Below the pieces are notes generated by a model that was not told where the DNA came from, did no database searches, and was given only the letters and a program-made list of their open reading frames with translations. The position numbers and the translations under genes were made by a program. From the NCBI GenBank assembly GCA_001770015.1, contig MEQB01000042.1:96352-160351 (forward strand): a stretch of 64,000 bases of DNA, read 5' to 3'. Positions 54,093 to 63,080 of this stretch are shown piece after piece. The stretch is from Bdellovibrionales bacterium RIFOXYC1_FULL_37_79 (GTDB lineage Bacteria > Bdellovibrionota > Bacteriovoracia > Bacteriovoracales > Bacteriovoracaceae). Each line of letters opens with the position of its first letter. The stretch's first letter is position 1.

Positions 54093-54348
54093 AAATACAA
54101 ATGGTGTAGTTTTACCTGTTGCATCCGTAACTTCGGTTAATCCTTTGTCAAAATTAATTTTTGTACGTTGTAAAACTGTTTCAGCATCGAGACTTCCACA
54201 CACTATAAAACATAAATTTTTTTCTTCATACTTGACCTGGTATTTTTATAATATTCAGTTGCTTTATCTTGTTATTCAATCCCGAAGAGCAACTCACGAA
54301 TACAAATAAGAAAATAAAGACAAAACTATTTTTTAAGTTTTTTATCAT
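54003..54348 (-). pseudogene. Small lipoprotein gene broken by one frameshift
   Basis: From ATG 54348 the first frame gives a lipoprotein signal (MIKNLKNSFVFIFLFVFVSC, acylated Cys at 20) and then SSGLNNKIKQLNII before ending at TGA after GQV. Removing one A from the five-A run at 54243-54247 (reverse strand) joins it to YQVKYEEKNLCFIVCGSLDAETVLQ and onward to the stop at 54003, about 114 residues in all. The fused sequence reads as one smooth secreted protein. This is either a recent inactivation, slippage-controlled expression, or a sequencing error. The 3' end overlaps the convergent gene by 90 bp. Confidence 0.6.
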
Positions 54349-54602
54349 TATCTTTAAAAGTCCTTTTGTTTCGGTACACTGAGAAATAACCAAGTTGTAT
54401 TTGGATAAAACTTATGCAAGAAGCGATGTAAGCATGATCTTTAAAATCTATTGATCTATGGTCATTTAACGTGTTTATTCAGTTTTTTGGTTGCATCTTT
54501 GTAAAGTCCAGCCAAATCCAAATTTACATAAGAAATTTTACATCACCCGGAATTTTTTATATTATCAGGGCTTGTCTTTTGATGTGTCATGGTGGAGTTT
54601 TA

Positions 54603-55358
54603 ATGCAAAAAATTGAAGAGTATGTTTTTGAAAAGTATGAATACTTTTTTTATTTTAAAGGATTAATCAAAGATAGAGGGGTTAAAGCGTTTTATCAGTT
54701 TGCCAATCGCTATTTGTATCGCAGTTTTTCACGATCGCTAATAAAAAGATACGCACCGAAAGGAGTGGGATTGGAAATCGGAGTGGGTTCTAGAACAATT
54801 TCTCCAACCAGAAGGACTATCCTATCTGATGCATTCTCCTGCCATGGAGTAAAAGATTCAATTGCCAAAGTTTTATTCAATGCCTTAGATATTCCTTATC
54901 AAAATCACTCGTTCAGTTTTGTACTTTCCGAGCACACTCTTGAGCATATTACCAATCCAATTAAAGCGCTAAAGGAATGGATGAGAGTTCTTAAACCAGG
55001 TGGCGTTATTATTTTAATTTTGCCCCATTATAAAAGAAATAACGATATTCATAGACCTCGTACCACGCTAGCCCATTGTATAGAAGATTATGGGCGGAAT
55101 GTAAGTGCGAACGATTCTACCCACTTTGAGGAATGGTATCAGTTAGTTGTTCAAAAAGGATTAATGCCTAAGCATTACGCTCATCAAAATAAAGAAGAAC
55201 TTCTATCACAAGCCAGCATCCATCATCATGTTTGGAATCAGAGTGACATCTCTGAATTACTCATTTATTTGGGTAACGAAATCGTGTTTGTGGATGATAA
55301 ACTTTATGATCGTCGCGATAGTTTTATAGTAATTGCCCAAACTCCCTTTCAAGTATGA
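54603..55358 (+). CDS. SAM-dependent methyltransferase (class I)
   Basis: 251 residues from ATG 54603, chosen for GGAG 5 bp upstream; a longer frame from 54471 adds 44 unlikely residues. Motif I GLEIGVGSRTI (about residue 55), LSEHTLEHI (motif II/post I region, about 105) and LKPGGVIILILPHYKR (motif III region) are those of a Methyltransf_11-type class I enzyme. The short N-terminal helix-rich extension is typical of enzymes working on lipid- or sugar-linked substrates. It overlaps the GT22-like gene by 4 bp, so both probably modify the same cell-surface molecule. Confidence 0.75.
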   Translation: MQKIEEYVFEKYEYFFYFKGLIKDRGVKAFYQFANRYLYRSFSRSLIKRYAPKGVGLEIGVGSRTISPTRRTILSDAFSCHGVKDSIAKVLFNALDIPYQNHSFSFVLSEHTLEHITNPIKALKEWMRVLKPGGVIILILPHYKRNNDIHRPRTTLAHCIEDYGRNVSANDSTHFEEWYQLVVQKGLMPKHYAHQNKEELLSQASIHHHVWNQSDISELLIYLGNEIVFVDDKLYDRRDSFIVIAQTPFQV

Positions 55359-56788
55359 ATAGTTTTTTTAAAATCTGGTTTATTGTAACAATCTGTGTTT
55401 ATTTGGTAGCTACCAGCTTTTCCGTTGGGTTTCACCATCCAGATGAGCATTATCAGATCATCGATTATGTTCGTTATCTTCTAGGTCAAGTTTCTTCTTT
55501 GAATTTGACCTCTGAATTTAATCTTCATATCAGGCATATTTTTCAACCGCTCATCTATACATTTATTGCTAAATTTTTCTATTTCAGTGGCGGAACATCT
55601 CCGTTTCTTCTCTCATTTTTTTTTCGTTTCCTAAGTGCTATTACATTTGTTACAGCTCTTTTTTTCTCAGGATTATATCTGCTGAAAAATCCAAAGATTA
55701 AACATAAAAAGGTTTCACTGATTGTTCTTGCGTTCATATGGTATTTACCATATTTTGCTGTCAGACCATCTTCGGATACTCTTTCGGCAGCCATTGTCTT
55801 TTTAACAATAGCGATTCTTCTTTATGAGGATTACTCGAAGAGAAGTTTTTTAATATTTTCTGTCTGTAGTGGATTTGCATATTTAATCAGATATCAAACA
55901 GCACTCATTATTGCTCCAATAGTATTGTCCCTTCTTTTATCCCAAAAAATTTCTTATCGCCAGTTTGGATGGGGATTTTTTCTTTTTGTAATGATCGCTC
56001 TTTGCGAGCCTCTTTTTAATTATGTCGGATACCATGAATTTGTTTTTACCAGTTTTCAACATGCCTATCAAAATATTTTTAATGGATTGGCAAAAGAGTT
56101 TGGCGTGATGCCTGTTTGGGGGTATTTCCAACTCATTGGCCTAAAGGCCATCCCTCCATTTAGTCTATTGCTTTTCTTCGCCTATTTTCATCTGTGGAGA
56201 AAAAAAATATGGTCCCCTTTGGCGATAGGGACGTTGTGTTACTTTATAGTGTTTTCTTTTATTGGACATAAAGAGATACGTTTTTTGATGCCCCTTGTTT
56301 TTCTAAGTCCTCTTGTTGTGATTTATTTCCTTAATGATCTTCCGGAAAAATATTATCAACCGATGGTTAAATTTTTACTTGTTTTTAATTTTATCATTCT
56401 TCCCTTTGTGATTTTTTCACCAGCATATAAGCCAATAAAAATTTATGAAAAAATTTCAACTGAAAAAAAGGAAGCAGAGAAGATTTATGTATTGTGGGAT
56501 AATTTTTCTAAGAGTTCGAAGACTCACCTAACGTTGGAATTGGATTTTTATAAACAATCATTCTGGAAAGAATCAGTTTTGGAAACAATGAACGATCTAA
56601 AAATAGCTACGACTCAAAATTCCTCTCTGCTTTTAGTAACGAGTCGTCTAAGCGAGTATCATGAAATTAAACGATGGGGCCAATGCTTGCCACTAGCATC
56701 TGCATATCCAGAAATTTTTTTGAAGTATAATTGGTGGAATTGGGCCAACAGATCAGCGATCTGGTTTTTATGGAGATGTGAAGTTTGA
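55355..56788 (+). CDS. GT22-like membrane mannosyltransferase
   Basis: 477-residue polytopic membrane protein with about ten transmembrane helices. After the first helix lies the motif GFHHPDEHYQIIDYVRY (residues 26-42), the HxDExxQ signature of the GT22/ALG9-PIG-B family of dolichol- or polyprenyl-sugar transferases with the active site in the first extracytoplasmic loop. Later, SFIGHKEIRFLMPLVF is the second conserved GT22 motif (HKEERF in eukaryotes). It should transfer mannose or a similar sugar on the periplasmic side. Donor and acceptor unknown. Confidence 0.78.
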   Translation: MNSFFKIWFIVTICVYLVATSFSVGFHHPDEHYQIIDYVRYLLGQVSSLNLTSEFNLHIRHIFQPLIYTFIAKFFYFSGGTSPFLLSFFFRFLSAITFVTALFFSGLYLLKNPKIKHKKVSLIVLAFIWYLPYFAVRPSSDTLSAAIVFLTIAILLYEDYSKRSFLIFSVCSGFAYLIRYQTALIIAPIVLSLLLSQKISYRQFGWGFFLFVMIALCEPLFNYVGYHEFVFTSFQHAYQNIFNGLAKEFGVMPVWGYFQLIGLKAIPPFSLLLFFAYFHLWRKKIWSPLAIGTLCYFIVFSFIGHKEIRFLMPLVFLSPLVVIYFLNDLPEKYYQPMVKFLLVFNFIILPFVIFSPAYKPIKIYEKISTEKKEAEKIYVLWDNFSKSSKTHLTLELDFYKQSFWKESVLETMNDLKIATTQNSSLLLVTSRLSEYHEIKRWGQCLPLASAYPEIFLKYNWWNWANRSAIWFLWRCEV

Positions 56789-56968
56789 TAAGGCTCATAT
56801 TATCTCGGCTTAATTATATTTTTTACGGGCGAGATCATTTCCAATTAAATTTGACTATATATTCGCAATACTTTGGGACAATTCTTTGACTGGGAAATTA
56901 ATAGGCTCCAAAAAATTTCTTTTTTCATGTACTTGTAGAGTTATTTCCAAATAAATACAAAAACAAAT

Positions 56969-57331
56969 TTAATTTTTTTTAACAAAATTCAACGGCTGTG
57001 TTATTTCGATTCGAGACTTGTTTTCTATTATTGGAAATTTTATAGAGTTTAACGTATCGATAATACATTTTTTAACTGTCTCATTTTTCATACCTTTTGC
57101 GCTGGTATTTGTAACGGTACCGTCTGGTTCAATTGAAAAATACAGTGTACACTTATCAACGTAATTAGCATCCTTTATTAGTTCTTTTTCATAGCAATTA
57201 CGAAAGTGTGATGTGTGATCCAACATAACACTGCGGATGGTTTCTGTTCCTTCCTCGCCTTGTTTAATTGGAGGATAAGATGTACAAGAATTAATACAAA
57301 GAACAACAAATATAAAAAATAATAATTTCAC
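56969..57331 (-). CDS. Lipoprotein with AgmX/PglI-type C-terminal domain
   Basis: 120 residues from GTG 57331 (GGAG 5 bp upstream). Signal VKLLFFIFVVLCINSC, acylated Cys near residue 16. Residues 35-118 match the AgmX/PglI C-terminal domain, a TonB-C-like fold: HFRNCYEKELIKD, KCTLYFSIEPDGTVTNTSAKG and CIIDTLNSIKFP, with the paired cysteines in NCYEK and KKCIID. Such domains occur in gliding/adventurous motility and polysaccharide systems of myxobacteria and related groups. Stand-alone gene. Confidence 0.7.
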   Translation of the reverse strand: MKLLFFIFVVLCINSCTSYPPIKQGEEGTETIRSVMLDHTSHFRNCYEKELIKDANYVDKCTLYFSIEPDGTVTNTSAKGMKNETVKKCIIDTLNSIKFPIIENKSRIEITQPLNFVKKN

Positions 57332-57553
57332 AATGTCTCCTGGAAAATATTGTGACAAATTCTTATGAATGTTCCAAGGCTTGGGGCAACGCAACTTCCA
57401 ACCACGTAAAATTTTTTACATTTAATATTGGAGTTAACAGTTTTTTCAATTCTGATATCTAATATACTCGCAGTCAAGTTGAGTCAAGGCGAAGTTTTTT
57501 ATGTATGTATTAATATTCATATACACCCCTTGTTTATAATTTTATTTTCGTTA

Positions 57554-58008
57554 TTAATTAGGCGAAGGAAGCCGATTGTTACAAAGTATTGGGAATCCTG
57601 GTGAACTTTTTGTAATTTGTGCAATACCGTTTCCTTGATCTCGTTCTAAATCACCGTCAGCGAATAATTCCGGGTAACATATTTTATTTTTGTTAGAAAA
57701 TACTACCTTAGATTTTGCCCCCCCATGCAAGTAAACTAATTTGTTGACTCGATTATCAGTCCCCAAAGAAAATGTAACCTCACAGGTCCTCTTTTTTGGT
57801 TTATAAAGATGTCATCACCTAATAGTTTTGTTGAAAATTGACTACAATAATTTGGAGAAGATTCAGCACTAAAACAAATTTTATAAAATACATCGTTTTT
57901 AAAAAAAACATATCGGGTTTGTTATATTATCAAAAGCATCACTTCTCAAATGGGTCTCTGATGTTCATTCACCCATGGTTTCAAATGTAATAAAACTTCT
58001 TGCTTAAT
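57554..58008 (-). pseudogene. Decayed secreted-protein gene with several frameshifts
   Basis: The reverse strand reads as one protein only if the frame is changed about three times. The pieces in order are KQEVLLHLKPWVNEHQ (from 58008), THLRSDAFDNIT, YVFFKNDVFYKICFSAESSP (to about 57810), then KPKKRTCEVTFSLGTDN and on to NNRLPSPN and TAA at 57554. Changes lie near 57955, 57915-57930 and 57800-57815. No start codon or signal peptide could be found. Cysteine spacing suggests a periplasmic protein of about 150 residues. No family recognised. Confidence 0.5.
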
Positions 58009-58045
58009 CTATTAGAATATTAGATTACGTTGCCTCTTCTACAGA

Positions 58046-58801
58046 TTACTTTTTTAAAAGCTCATCTTGACGGTCAAAACTCATTGGAATATTTCTTCCA
58101 ATATTACCCCAACCACTTCCGTTGAAAGTATTATTGCCGTTAGCATAACCGATTTCATGATTTCTGTTTGAAAGTTCCCAATTTTTAATATTACCTTGAT
58201 AGGCCACATAGACATTGAAAGAAGTTACTTGTGATGAATAGTGACTAGCACCAGACCGTTTACATAAGTCAGTTCCGATAAAACGGTGAACGAGTGCTGA
58301 TCTACCATCTTTTAAAGTTGTTTCACCCACAACATGAAGTTCAGATTTTGGAACATAAGTTTGTGATCCATTGAAATAAAAGCCGATACCATCAAAATTT
58401 GTGGCCTCTACAATTTCTTTTGCCATGACTGTTCTAAGTTCTACAGTAGAACAACCAAATATGCTTGATTGAACTGATGATGAATTTAAATACGAGAAAG
58501 TTTCAACTTCAAAACGACCAAGCATCGGGCTTTCTTGTGAAGAGTTTTCGTCGAGCAAGGCAATTTTTTTAAGCGTCTCTGTACAATCACGTTTTTGGGT
58601 TAGATAATGATTGCTTGAATAAGATTCAACAATCTCACACTCTGAATAATCTAGTTTTAACTGACTACGGTTATCACTTCCAAAACCAAAGCCACTATTA
58701 ATTCCATTTCCATACCAAGCCTGAAGAACTTGTATATCTGAACTTGCCATTATATTTAAACACACTCCCGAGGCAATACATAAAGCTAAAAACATTCTCA
58801 T
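58046..58801 (-). CDS. Secreted protein, unknown function
   Basis: 251 residues with a signal peptide (MRMFLALCIASGVCLNIMA, cleavage after residue 19) and AGGAG 8 bp upstream of the ATG. The mature protein is rich in Ser, Asn and Gly, with six cysteines (SECEIV, RDCTET, FGCSTV, TDLCKRS among them) and beta-type spacing (GFGFGSDNRSQLKLDYSECEIV). Likely an exported disulfide-stabilised beta protein. No family recognised. It stands in the accessory region next to a pseudogene. Confidence 0.6.
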   Translation of the reverse strand: MRMFLALCIASGVCLNIMASSDIQVLQAWYGNGINSGFGFGSDNRSQLKLDYSECEIVESYSSNHYLTQKRDCTETLKKIALLDENSSQESPMLGRFEVETFSYLNSSSVQSSIFGCSTVELRTVMAKEIVEATNFDGIGFYFNGSQTYVPKSELHVVGETTLKDGRSALVHRFIGTDLCKRSGASHYSSQVTSFNVYVAYQGNIKNWELSNRNHEIGYANGNNTFNGSGWGNIGRNIPMSFDRQDELLKK

Positions 58802-59081
58802 AATAACTCCTTAAATATTGATAATAATTACTTTCGTCTTTTCTAAGAATAAAATCATTTCATCTTTGAGAAATTGTCCCAAAATGCTAACGGGCGGAAT
58901 ATAGCATATTAAAAAATATCCAGGTATGAGAAAAATGCTTAATGTAAACATTACTTAATTACGAATGACACCATAATTTCTGTTAACGAAAATAAATAAA
59001 TGAATGAAGACTATTGTTTGAAATAATTCCCGTTATAAGGATATTATTATTTCAAATTAAAATATTTACCCAAGACGTTGA

Positions 59082-59369
59082 TTGGATTTTTTAACTCCGA
59101 TATATAAAACCACAGCGATTTTTAACCAGTATCAAACTACTGCCGGAAATTTAGTGATCATTAACCAGGGTAAAAATGAATTTAGCTTTTTTGCTTATTT
59201 AAAAAATTGTTCTGTTAGAGTCAGCGTTGGACAACGAGTGGAACAGGGAGAAGTTATTGGATTGCTCGGTAATAGCGGGAATTCCGATGCGTCTCATCTG
59301 CATTATCATTTAATGGATCATCAAGATGTTGGGATTCGCTTCAATTCTCTTTGCAAGTTCACTTTGTAA
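59082..59369 (+). pseudogene. C-terminal fragment of an M23 metallopeptidase
   Basis: 95 residues in an open frame with only a TTG to start on and no ribosome-binding site. GNLVIINQGKNEFSFFAYLKNCSVRVSVGQRVEQGEVIGLLGNSGNSDASHLHYHLMDH is the second half of a LytM/M23 domain, including the HxH zinc motif (HLHYH). The upstream HxxxD zinc ligands and the rest of the domain are absent, and nothing like them is found in 58802-59081. Hence a remnant of a peptidoglycan endopeptidase gene. Confidence 0.65.
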
Positions 59370-59581
59370 AACATCTTTGTAAGTATCATGTTCATAAATC
59401 ATGAAGCCTAGATAACATACGATATATCAGCAAATCAACATTTTTGTAATAAATCCTATTACAAGATTGTCATAATGTAAATTTCAACAAGCACTATTTT
59501 TTTCCAAATTGTCATTTATATCAATATAATATTCAAGAGTTTTAACATTCGCTATAACTATCGGGCCGAGAAAATTCTTTA

Positions 59582-59890
59582 TTAAAAAGCTCCAGCGCAT
59601 TTGATTATCTTTTCTTGGTCACCAACAATTAAAGTTGCTACCTCTTCTGTCACAAGAAGTTCATACTTTGTATCGGCGTTCATAAAATAGTGTTTCTCGT
59701 TGGTGGTTTTTACAGTGCGGGTGGCATATGCACCTTCGATAATTTCTGACTTTAAATTAATTGTCATTCTCATAGAGCGATCATTGGTATTAAGTCTGAT
59801 GATTTCCCCATTTAATGTACAATTTAAGCGTTCATCTGCAAAACTTGAAAGACACAGATAAACAGATAAAGCTAAAAGAATTATTTTCAT
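59582..59890 (-). CDS. Small secreted protein, unknown function
   Basis: 102 residues: signal peptide MKIILLALSVYLCLSSFA (cleavage after residue 18), then about 84 residues of beta-rich protein with two cysteines (LNCTLNG near the start, IIKCAGAF at the end) well placed to form one disulfide that closes the domain. AGGAGAA precedes the ATG. The layout (short signal, Cys near each end) resembles the protein at 63081-63473, although direct similarity is low. Confidence 0.6.
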   Translation of the reverse strand: MKIILLALSVYLCLSSFADERLNCTLNGEIIRLNTNDRSMRMTINLKSEIIEGAYATRTVKTTNEKHYFMNADTKYELLVTEEVATLIVGDQEKIIKCAGAF

Positions 59891-60130
59891 ATAAGGTTCT
59901 CCTGCGGTTACCTAGAAGCGTTTCGGTTGTTTGATATATGGTTCGTTTAACCTAAATGCTCTTTTATTCGTTTTACGTGCACAAATGCCATATATTAATA
60001 TTTTTCTATGAATATCAAGAAAGTAGTCCTCTCTAAAGCGAAATTACACAGATAGGTATTTATTATACTTTTTCGATTGTAAGATTAGCTAATCAGGGCT
60101 TTAAGGATGGCCCCCGGTTTTTAATTTTGT

Positions 60131-60168
60131 CTTCGTTATTAATTAGGCAAGGAAGCGATGGTCACACA
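60131..60168 (-). repeat. Echo of the 3' end of the 57554 pseudogene
   Basis: The reverse strand TGTGACCATCGCTTCCTT-GCCTAATTAA and following bases match the end of the pseudogene at 57547-57586 (TGTAACAATCGGCTTCCTTCGCCTAATTAA...) with two single-base gaps and two substitutions over about 38 bp, including the shared stop codon and the 12 bp after it. Probably the last trace of a second gene copy. Confidence 0.5.
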
Positions 60169-60180
60169 GCAAATCATTAT

Positions 60181-61055
60181 CTACATATTTTCCAAACTTG
60201 GAATAACTCGTTTCATATAACCATCAAAGAGAGGAACCGTGAAACTATTGTCTCCATGCTCTGGACTATAAATCATACCTTTTTTAATAAGTTGTGAACG
60301 AATTGGTGCTACAGCTTGAACTTCTTTTGTTAAAATATGGGCAATATCCCCAGATCGATGAGGCCTAGAACCTAATTCCGCCATTGCTCTCATATATTTT
60401 TTTTCAGAAGGAGTAAGTCTATCAAATCTAACTCGAAAGAAACTTGTATCAAGCTCCAGTATTGCAAATTCTGTTGCAGCTTTTACATCAGTTAAAGAAA
60501 TTGGAGATTGTTCTGCATTTTGCCAACTGTGTTTTCCCCATTCTTGCAAAAAATAGGGATAGCATTGTGTTTTAGATAAAATTTCATTTAAAGCAGCCTC
60601 TTCATAATAGACACCCAATTTTTTTGCAGGTGTAACAAGAGCATCTTTTGCAGCATCTGTTGTTAATGGACCGATTTGGGGATATTCAAATAATCTTTCG
60701 GCAATATGACTTGGCCCGTCCTGCTTGCCCCACCAATTGAGGCAATTCCGCACCTACAACCATGACTGGAAGTTGAAGCTGCGTGCATTTATGTAGTGCC
60801 ATAATAAGAGCTGAAAACTGCGTTTCTTCAATGTATTGAACTTCATCAATAAAACAATACTAGCGCAGTCTTTTTGCTCTGGGCTGCTTTTCCTAGTTCT
60901 ATAAAAAGATCAATTAAATCACTTTCTAAATCACCAGAATCAGCAGTTCCTGGCTCATGACCCAAATCTAGCGAGAATTCAATATCACTATGTTTTAATT
61001 TCATTGCGTTTACAAAACTGCCCAGCGTTTTCAGCGCTTTTTTTCCAAGTTTCAA
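60181..61055 (-). pseudogene. AAA-type ATPase gene lacking its P-loop, two frameshifts
   Basis: Three frames join to one ATPase. From 61055: KLGKKALKTLGSFVNAMKLKHSD to KKTALVLF. One extra base in the four-base run at 60851-60854 shifts it to IDEVQYIEETQFSALIMALH (Walker B LVLFIDEVQ) and on to AGRAKSY. A second extra base near 60700-60707 shifts it to AERLFEYPQIGPLT and the winged-helix-like C-terminus ending at 60181. The N-terminal part with Walker A is missing; an in-frame stop and fic upstream DNA begin directly beyond 61055. The family is a stand-alone AAA ATPase often linked to defence-type loci. Confidence 0.65.
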
Positions 61056-61076
61056 CTATTTAGCTAAGTGTTGAAT

Positions 61077-61166
61077 TTACATAAGAAAACTATTATGTAA
61101 GTTTATTGCTTTAAATTTATATAAATGTTATTATATGTAATATTAACAAAGTAAACTTACATAAGT
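61077..61166 (+). promoter_or_regulatory. fic: fic promoter with three TTACATAA operator-like boxes
   Basis: TTACATAA occurs at 61077-61084, inverted at 61093-61100 (8-bp gap) and again at 61157-61164 inside the near-palindrome ACTTACATAAGT. Copies two and three share TAAACTTACATAA exactly, in opposite orientation. Between them lies a promoter: TTGCTT (61106-61111), 17 bp, TATTAT (61129-61134). Boxes upstream of -35 and downstream of the start point could be bridged by one regulator. Confidence 0.55.
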
Positions 61167-61212
61167 AAACTCATATGTTAGTGGAGATAACCATAGGAAA
61201 TAAAATATATTT

Positions 61213-62337
61213 ATGGAAACATTCAAAGCTGGGAAATGGATCAATCAATATGAATATAAGAGTTTTAGGCCTGAGCCAATTAATCGCCCACTCGAAATTT
61301 ATGACAATGACATCCATTATCTTCTAAATGAAGCTTCACGTTTAGTAGGCGAACTTAATGCCTATTCACGTCTTATTCCTAATGTTGATTTTTTTATTCA
61401 TATGCACATAACAAAGGAAGCCACAACATCAAGTAGGATTGAAGGAACAAAAACAGAGTTTAATGAAGCTCTAATGGATGAGTCTGAAATTTCTCCAGAA
61501 AGAAAGAACGATTGGCAAGAAGTAAGAAACTATACGTTTTCCATGAATAGTGCCATTTCTGAGCTGAAAGGCTTACCACTTTCCATGAGGCTATTAAAGA
61601 AAACCCACTCAACACTTTTGTCTGATGTTAGAGGAGAAAATAAACTCCCCGGAGAAATCAGAAGTAGTCAAAACTGGATTGGTGGCTCAAATCCAAGTAA
61701 TGCATTGTTTGTTCCTCCTCACCACGAGGAATTACCAGAACTCATCTCTGATCTTGAGAAGTTTATTCACAATGACAGCTTAAAAATAAATCCATTAATA
61801 ATGGCAGCACTTGCCCACTACCAATTTGAAACAATTCACCCTTTTTTAGATGGCAACGGAAGAATCGGTAGATTGCTTATCACGCTAATATTGGTTGACA
61901 AAAAAATCTTAAGCAAGCCAACACTATACCTTTCTGATTTTTTTGCTCGCAACAAAGGAGCCTACTATGACTCTCTCACAATGGTTAGACAAACAAATGA
62001 TATTCGACAATGGTTTAAGTTTTTCTTAACTGGAGTTAAAGAAACAAGTGAAAACAGTATAAAAACTTTTGAAAAAATAATTGCCTTAAGAAGTAAGTCC
62101 GAAGAGAGCATTCTTCATCTAGGCCGAAAATCTCAAAAGGCAAAGCAAATGTTACAATATTTTTATTCCCGACCAATCGCTGATGCAAAAGATATTATAG
62201 AGCTTCTGGGCACTTCACACCAAACAGCAATAGGACTTCTAAAAGATTTTGTAGAATTAGGAATCCTAAAAGAAGTTGTTGGCAGAAAAAGAAATAGACT
62301 TTTTTATTTTAGAGAATATTTGGAAATTTTTGGATAA
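61213..62337 (+). CDS. fic: Fic-family adenylyltransferase with C-terminal winged helix
   Basis: 374 residues. The Fic motif HPFLDGNGRIGR (209-220) is perfect, so the protein should transfer AMP (or another nucleotide part) to a target hydroxyl. The N-terminal inhibitory helix motif SSRIEG (73-78) marks a class II, self-inhibited Fic. An N-terminal DUF4172-like or Fic_N part precedes it. The C-terminus (about 325-374, DAKDIIELLGTSHQTAIGLLKDFVELGILKEVVGRKRNRLFYF) is a winged helix, likely DNA-binding, which could recognise the boxes upstream. No antitoxin gene is adjacent. Confidence 0.88.
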   Translation: METFKAGKWINQYEYKSFRPEPINRPLEIYDNDIHYLLNEASRLVGELNAYSRLIPNVDFFIHMHITKEATTSSRIEGTKTEFNEALMDESEISPERKNDWQEVRNYTFSMNSAISELKGLPLSMRLLKKTHSTLLSDVRGENKLPGEIRSSQNWIGGSNPSNALFVPPHHEELPELISDLEKFIHNDSLKINPLIMAALAHYQFETIHPFLDGNGRIGRLLITLILVDKKILSKPTLYLSDFFARNKGAYYDSLTMVRQTNDIRQWFKFFLTGVKETSENSIKTFEKIIALRSKSEESILHLGRKSQKAKQMLQYFYSRPIADAKDIIELLGTSHQTAIGLLKDFVELGILKEVVGRKRNRLFYFREYLEIFG

Positions 62338-62417
62338 ATGACACTATAGTCTTTCAGGTAATGAATTCGGGGTAAAAATATAAATTTATTTTTTTGCGGT
62401 CTTTACATTAAAAAAAA

Positions 62418-62460
62418 CATTCCCATCTTTGGTGATATTAAACAACTAAGGATGGGAATG
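62418..62460. repeat. Inverted repeat in the region after fic
   Basis: CATTCCCATC (62418-62427) and GATGGGAATG (62451-62460) are exact inverse complements with a 23-bp AT-rich centre, preceded by a run of A. It may serve as a terminator read right to left, or as a regulatory hairpin for the short frame beginning inside its right arm. Confidence 0.45.
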
Positions 62461-62574
62461 ATGAAACCACGAATCGAAGTTTCAAAAAAAACATTAACTC
62501 AAATTGAAAAAAAGTCGAGATTTCCTTTGACGAAAATGACATGCACTTTAAACAAAAAGGCCCAACATTTTGGT
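62452..62574 (+). CDS. Possible short peptide or gene remnant after fic
   Basis: From the ATG at 62452, inside the right arm of the inverted repeat, a frame of about 40 codons runs MGMMKPRIEVSKKTLTQIEKK and ends at a TGA just before a terminator hairpin. Basic composition. The hairpin directly after the stop argues for a real short transcript; otherwise support is weak. Confidence 0.25.
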
Positions 62575-62593
62575 TGAGCCTAATTATTTTTCG
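62558..62593 (+). terminator. Hairpin terminator
   Basis: AGGCCCAAC (62558-62566) pairs with GTTGAGCCT (62573-62581) with one mismatch around a 6-nt loop, followed by a T-rich tract. It would end transcripts reading from fic or the short frame before it. Confidence 0.55.
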
Positions 62594-62604
62594 AATTTTA
62601 GTTC

Positions 62605-62841
62605 GTGTACGAGTTTTCATTTATCGATAGTTCAACAAAGTTTTATGAGCAACCAGATTTTACAGGTCTTGAAGAATTTAATGAGATCTATGGTAAACAT
62701 ACACTTTTGTTTAAATGGATAGAATTAGAAGATTTATATTCTTATAATTTAAAACCATCATTCCTGAAAAAATTATTATTCGAAAGAAATATATATCCCA
62801 AGCATATAATTCATTACGATAAAAATTTAGAAGATACTTAA
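62605..62841 (+). CDS. Hypothetical protein
   Basis: 78 residues from GTG 62605 without a ribosome-binding site; the frame has a normal amino-acid mix (FTGLEEFNEIYGKHTLLFKWIELEDLYSY), acidic and aromatic, ending in KNLEDT. It begins right after the terminator hairpin. No signal, membrane segment or known domain. It could be a fragment of a larger gene whose 5' end has been lost. Confidence 0.35.
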   Translation: MYEFSFIDSSTKFYEQPDFTGLEEFNEIYGKHTLLFKWIELEDLYSYNLKPSFLKKLLFERNIYPKHIIHYDKNLEDT

Positions 62842-63015
62842 TCTGGTCAAGGTTTCTAACGTATTAATTTATCTTTTCATGCAAGTGTTTATGGAATATC
62901 CAAGTGTTCTAACATCTGCTAGAACAACCGGTCCGAAAATACCGCGACAAAATTCGTTTTTTTAAATGTCACTTCGAACATATGAATGTTTTGGTTTACG
63001 CAGTGGAATTATTTT

Positions 63016-63042
63016 ATACAAAAAGAGCACCCGAAGGTGCTC
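63016..63042 (-). terminator. Strong intrinsic terminator with UUCG tetraloop
   Basis: On the reverse strand GAGCACC-TTCG-GGTGCTC (63042-63025) is a perfect 7-bp stem closed by a C(UUCG)G tetraloop and followed by TTTTTG. It terminates the secreted-protein gene at 63081-63473. Confidence 0.8.
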
Positions 63043-63080
63043 AATATTCTTTTGCTTTTAATATTAATGTGTGTGTTTAT

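Noticed and set aside
54058..54309. Open frame of 83 codons on the + strand
   Set aside because: It runs antisense to the frameshifted lipoprotein gene, which has a signal peptide and a better explanation for the region.
62438..62620. Open frame of 60 codons on the reverse strand after fic
   Set aside because: It crosses the inverted repeat and the terminator hairpin, has no ribosome-binding site and low-complexity Phe/Ser content.
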